Below the pieces are notes generated by a model. It had not been told where the DNA came from. It ran no database searches and saw only the letters and a program-made list of their open reading frames with translations. The position numbers and the translations under genes were made by a program. From Pseudomonadota bacterium (GTDB taxonomy: Bacteria > Desulfobacterota > Desulfobulbia > Desulfobulbales > SURF-16), in the NCBI GenBank assembly GCA_018897105.1, contig JAHILF010000144.1, positions 1 through 33,441 on the forward strand: a stretch of 33,441 nucleotides of DNA, written 5' to 3'. Positions 30,714 to 33,441 of this stretch are shown piece after piece (the stretch's first letter is position 1; each line of letters begins with the position of its first letter).

Positions 30714-30746
30714 ATAAAAAAGGGGCTTACCTTTCAATAAGCCCCG
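30714..30746 (-). terminator. Rho-independent terminator after the HPF/cold-shock gene
   Basis: In minus-strand RNA, GGGGCUUA and UAAGCCCC form an 8-bp stem (30722-30745) followed by a run of U. It lies about 30 bp beyond the stop at 30775 and separates this gene from nadA, which needs its own start nearby. Confidence 0.88.
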
Positions 30747-30774
30747 GTCTTTAGAACTTAATTGTTACTGTTAA

Positions 30775-31308
30775 TCAGGCGGTGCGCACCCAGGTTGCCT
30801 GGGGCCCTTTATGTCCCTCGGTAACGCCGAAGGAAACCGCATCGCCCTCGGCAAGTTGGTCCATAACAAGATCCTTCAAGGCATTCTCGTGAAAATAAAT
30901 CTCGCGGCCGTCATCGGCAAAAATAAAACCATAAGATTCATAGGGAGAAAGACGCTTGATCACGCCTAATCCAGCCCCTATTTCACCTCCGGCTTCAGGC
31001 ACCTTACTGGTCTGCCTCCTTTTTCGCTGTAATTCCTTTAACTGCAGTCCCAACGTATCAAATGCTTCAACAAGCAAGGGTGCTACCGAATCTCCTTTTC
31101 TCTTGACGACAACTGTATCATTAGGAACACCCGTTACAAGCCGGACTTCATAGCCGCCCTGCTTGTGGGACGTCGTCTCCTCAATGGTTACACGAAGGTT
31201 GAGAATAAGCCCGGGATGATGACGCATCAAGCGCTCTTTTTCTTCCTCAATTCTATCCTGCCAAGATTTTCTTACTTCGAGATTACGGCCTTCAACCTTT
31301 AGTTCCAT
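30775..31308 (-). CDS. HPF/RaiA ribosome-binding domain fused to a cold-shock domain
   Basis: In this 177-residue protein, residues 1 to about 95 follow the ribosome hibernation factor fold (beta-alpha-beta start, then LRVTIEETTSHKQGGYEVRLVT and an alpha-helix with DTLGLQL). Residues about 110-175 form a cold-shock/OB domain with the RNA-binding motifs YGFIF and IYFHENAL. It probably binds the 30S subunit, or structured RNA, under stress. The ATG at 31308 has GGAGG six bases upstream. A strong terminator follows it. A TTGACA hexamer about 30 bp upstream lacks a good -10 box, so the promoter remains undefined. Confidence 0.85.
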   Translation of the reverse strand: MELKVEGRNLEVRKSWQDRIEEEKERLMRHHPGLILNLRVTIEETTSHKQGGYEVRLVTGVPNDTVVVKRKGDSVAPLLVEAFDTLGLQLKELQRKRRQTSKVPEAGGEIGAGLGVIKRLSPYESYGFIFADDGREIYFHENALKDLVMDQLAEGDAVSFGVTEGHKGPQATWVRTA

Positions 31309-31473
31309 ACACGTCCTCCATGAAAAATTTTGCCGCTTCAGCTGTCAATACGGCAATGGAACGTCCATCCGGCCTCGGCAGTCGGGGCCGAACACATCGA
31401 GTACACTTATGGTATCATATTATTTTTTTTGGCTCCACCATTCTCTCGTTATTAGTTGTTTTTTTTCAGACCG

Positions 31474-32469
31474 TTAGGCAAATCTCTGCCTCACCGCATC
31501 CACTCTTGCAAGCGACTTGGCGCAACGCGGTAAGGTGACCCTGCCGGCAGAAATTTCTTCCATCAAACTACCATAAGCCTGACAAACCTTTTCATGTTCA
31601 TGACAGATCAAAATCATATCAGCCCCGGCAGTAAATGCCTGAACGGCAGCCGAAGACACAGTTCTTTCATTTTCAATGGCTCCCATTTCCAGATCATCGG
31701 TGATAATTAGCCCGTCAAACCCGAGCTCGGAACGGAGCAGATCAGTGAGAATATGTTTTGACAATGTTGCCGGCGTTGCTGCATCCAGATGCTCATAAAT
31801 AGTATGGGAGGTCATAATTGCTGCCACATCTGCGGCAATAGCCTTTTGAAAGGGCACAAGATCAAACTCTCTGATCTCTGACAGTGCACGTGCAACAACG
31901 GGCAGCTGCAGATGGGGATCAAGCTTTGCCGCCCCAAGCCCTGGGAAATGCTTGCCGCAGGCGGCTACCCCTCCCCCCTGCAGGCCCTTTATCACCCGAC
32001 TGCCCAATTGCCCGACAAGCTGAGGGTCCGCTCCCAGTGAGCGTTTTTCCATGAAAAAACCCTGCCCAGCAGGGCACACGTCAAGCACCGGGGCCAGATT
32101 CATATTGATGCCGGCCTGCACCAGCTCCCTGGCACATGTGTTAGCGTAGTCCGCCAGAGCGGCAACAGGGTCAGCAGACCCGGCCAGCTGCCTGGCATTG
32201 GCAAACTGGGTAAAGGGAACCGGCAGACGGGCTACCGTGCCGCCTTCCTGATCTATGGCGATCAGCGGAGGCGGCAGCTTGACCTGTTGGCAGGCTGCCT
32301 TTACATCGGTGCAGAGCTGGCTGAGCTGCTCCGGGTTATCAACATTGCGCTTGAAGATGATGAAATTATTGATGCCGCGTTCACCAATCAGACGCAAGGT
32401 GGAATCGTCAAGATCCTTGCCGGGTATACCAACCATAAAAAGCTGGCCCAGCTGGGCAAATTTGCTCAT
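31474..32469 (-). CDS. nagZ: Beta-N-acetylhexosaminidase (glycoside hydrolase family 3)
   Basis: This 331-residue enzyme resembles NagZ, which removes GlcNAc from cell-wall muropeptides. It has AIDQEGG early, the KHFPGxGx4DxH dyad motif (KHFPGLGAAKLDPH, with Pro in place of the usual Ser/Thr), and the nucleophile Asp in ITDDLEMGAI. There is no signal peptide, so it is cytoplasmic. The ATG at 32469 is 1 bp after the queC stop, indicating translational coupling although the functions are unrelated. A role in recycling wall or polysaccharide amino sugars is plausible. Confidence 0.88.
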   Translation of the reverse strand: MSKFAQLGQLFMVGIPGKDLDDSTLRLIGERGINNFIIFKRNVDNPEQLSQLCTDVKAACQQVKLPPPLIAIDQEGGTVARLPVPFTQFANARQLAGSADPVAALADYANTCARELVQAGINMNLAPVLDVCPAGQGFFMEKRSLGADPQLVGQLGSRVIKGLQGGGVAACGKHFPGLGAAKLDPHLQLPVVARALSEIREFDLVPFQKAIAADVAAIMTSHTIYEHLDAATPATLSKHILTDLLRSELGFDGLIITDDLEMGAIENERTVSSAAVQAFTAGADMILICHEHEKVCQAYGSLMEEISAGRVTLPRCAKSLARVDAVRQRFA

Positions 32470-32470
32470 T

Positions 32471-33181
32471 TCATTTCCACCCTTTTAACTGATAGACAAC
32501 AGGATCAACTAATCCCGCTTCTTGGAATCCCTTCAACCGCAGCTGGCAGGCATCGCACCTGCTGCAGGCCCTACCCTCACTGTCGGGGTCATAACAGCTG
32601 TGGGTGCGGCTGTAATCAACACCCAAGGCCATTCCTTTTAAAATAATCTCTTTTTTCGTCAATTGCATCAGTGGGGCCTGAATTTTATAATTTCTGCCGC
32701 TTTCCACCCCGGCCCGGGTACCCAGATTGGCCACCTTTTCAAAGGCTGCGAGATATTCCGGCCGGCAATCAGGGTAGCCGCTGTAATCAAGCACATTGAT
32801 ACCGATGAAAATATGAAAAGCTCCCAGCACTTCAGCCCAGGCCATGGCATGGGACAGGAAAATGGTATTGCGCCCCGGCACATAGGTCACCGGAATGGCT
32901 GCTTCCATCTCCTCGGCGCTACGGTTTTTCGGCACGTCAATATCTCCGGTCAAGGCGGAGCCGCCGATCTTGTCAAGATCAAGATTCAGAACAAGATGAC
33001 TCTTCGCGGCCATTAGTCTTGCGTTCTCCCTGGCGCGGTCCAGCTCAACGGTCTGACGCTGACCATAGGAAAAACTGAGGCAATAACAGTCGTACCCTTG
33101 CTGTATCGCCATTGCCAGCACTGTGGTGGAATCAAGTCCGCCACTTAGCAGAACAACGGCTTTTTCTTTATCTGTGCTCAT
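32471..33181 (-). CDS. queC: 7-cyano-7-deazaguanine synthase
   Basis: This 236-residue PP-loop enzyme makes preQ0, the precursor of queuosine, from 7-carboxy-7-deazaguanine and ammonia using ATP. It has the ATP loop SGGLDSTT (13-20), PGRNTIFLS, and the zinc site Cys196, Cys206, Cys209 and Cys212 near the C-terminus. Length is typical. The ATG at 33181 has only a weak Shine-Dalgarno sequence. The gene just upstream is truncated by what looks like an insertion-sequence end, so the original promoter may have been lost. nagZ follows immediately. Confidence 0.95.
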   Translation of the reverse strand: MSTDKEKAVVLLSGGLDSTTVLAMAIQQGYDCYCLSFSYGQRQTVELDRARENARLMAAKSHLVLNLDLDKIGGSALTGDIDVPKNRSAEEMEAAIPVTYVPGRNTIFLSHAMAWAEVLGAFHIFIGINVLDYSGYPDCRPEYLAAFEKVANLGTRAGVESGRNYKIQAPLMQLTKKEIILKGMALGVDYSRTHSCYDPDSEGRACSRCDACQLRLKGFQEAGLVDPVVYQLKGWK

Positions 33182-33193
33182 GATATTTTCGCA

Positions 33194-33300
33194 TTAATTA
33201 GAGCTCGACCGAAAACCCTTCCAAGCGTCTTCCGGCACATAGGATTTAAGTAAACGCTTAACCTTTTTTTCCACTTCACAACCATATGGAGGCAGTTAGG
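33194..33300 (-). pseudogene. C-terminal fragment of an unrecognised gene
   Basis: The minus strand carries an open frame ending CEVEKKVKRLLKSYVPEDAW then KGFRSSSN and TAA (33194-33196), 12 bp before the queC start. The charged amphipathic helix and close spacing suggest the real 3' end of a gene once cotranscribed with queC. Upstream the frame meets a stop near 33300, next to the presumed insertion-sequence end, so the rest is missing or displaced. I cannot name the family. Confidence 0.4.
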
Positions 33301-33315
33301 CCCAATACTGTTCAC

Positions 33316-33441
33316 TTAATATTTATGAATCGTTATTTCAATTATCATGATCTGGGTTTTCATCCTTCCTCGTGGGCGAAGAGGATAGTTGCTCATTTTA
33401 CGTTTTACTCCGCGTGGATTACAGCGAGATTTACGTTCAGC
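33316..33441 (-). mobile_element. IS4-type transposase, C-terminal end (runs off window)
   Basis: The last 41 codons of a minus-strand frame run off the right edge. They include RCNPRGVKRKMSNYPLRPR and end in TAA at 33316-33318. The NPRxVKRKMSNY segment is characteristic of the C-terminus of IS4-group DDE transposases. Whether the element is intact cannot be judged. Its end probably lies between 33300 and 33316, but I could not identify a terminal inverted repeat without the other end. Confidence 0.65.

Overview
The window looks like part of a Desulfobacterota (deltaproteobacterial) chromosome. The clues are a PEP-CTERM protein, an exosortase-type exopolysaccharide (EPS) export set, a sigma-54 activator, Cys-rich PilZ and PAS proteins, and moderate GC content. 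This assignment rests on gene content only.

Layout. From 388 to 26381 nearly every gene is on the minus strand. In transcription order: polysaccharide export lipoprotein-like protein, outer-membrane beta-barrel, chain-length protein, tyrosine autokinase and phosphoglycosyl transferase (26381-20238). Next comes a nucleotide-sugar block: glmS, a GalE-like epimerase, TviB/WbpO-type dehydrogenase, TviC/WbpP-type epimerase, UDP-glucuronate 4-epimerase and UDP-glucose dehydrogenase (19765-11054). A PAS/sigma-54 activator, a PilZ protein and a PEP-CTERM protein follow (11043-7533). Last is a decoration block: AsnB-like amidotransferase, acyl carrier protein, AMP-forming ligase and PP-loop sugar amidotransferase, then a beta-CASP nuclease (7388-388). 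Divergent from the export gene is a large TPR lipoprotein followed by a PPP-type phosphatase (26615-29591, plus). The right end holds nadA, an HPF/cold-shock fusion, nagZ, queC and an IS4-type transposase tail. Glycosyltransferases, Wzx, Wzy and exosortase are absent from the window.

How it works together (inference). GlmS feeds UDP-GlcNAc. The TviB/TviC pair and the Ugd/epimerase pair make N-acetylated and plain uronic acids, and the AsnB and PP-loop enzymes may amidate them. The export set polymerises and secretes the product. A consensus-perfect sigma-54 promoter lies directly between the activator gene and the PilZ gene, and a second candidate precedes the PEP-CTERM gene.

The most unusual layer is between the genes. 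Many intergenic gaps carry short, locally specific tandem arrays with units of 7 bp (GGCTCAT family; AATCCGC family), 15 bp (TAGGTGTTTAGTCTG family) or 9 bp (AAGTGCCTA family). The arrays abut or overlap start and stop codons, often in opposed pairs. They enclose small cargo: an intact four-helix-bundle gene, two decayed four-helix-bundle genes, a PIN-toxin remnant, or REP-like palindromes. A MNT nucleotidyltransferase fragment also starts inside one array. Two unrelated enzymes end in the same array-encoded LMADG tail. This array-and-cargo arrangement is the best candidate here for an undescribed system.
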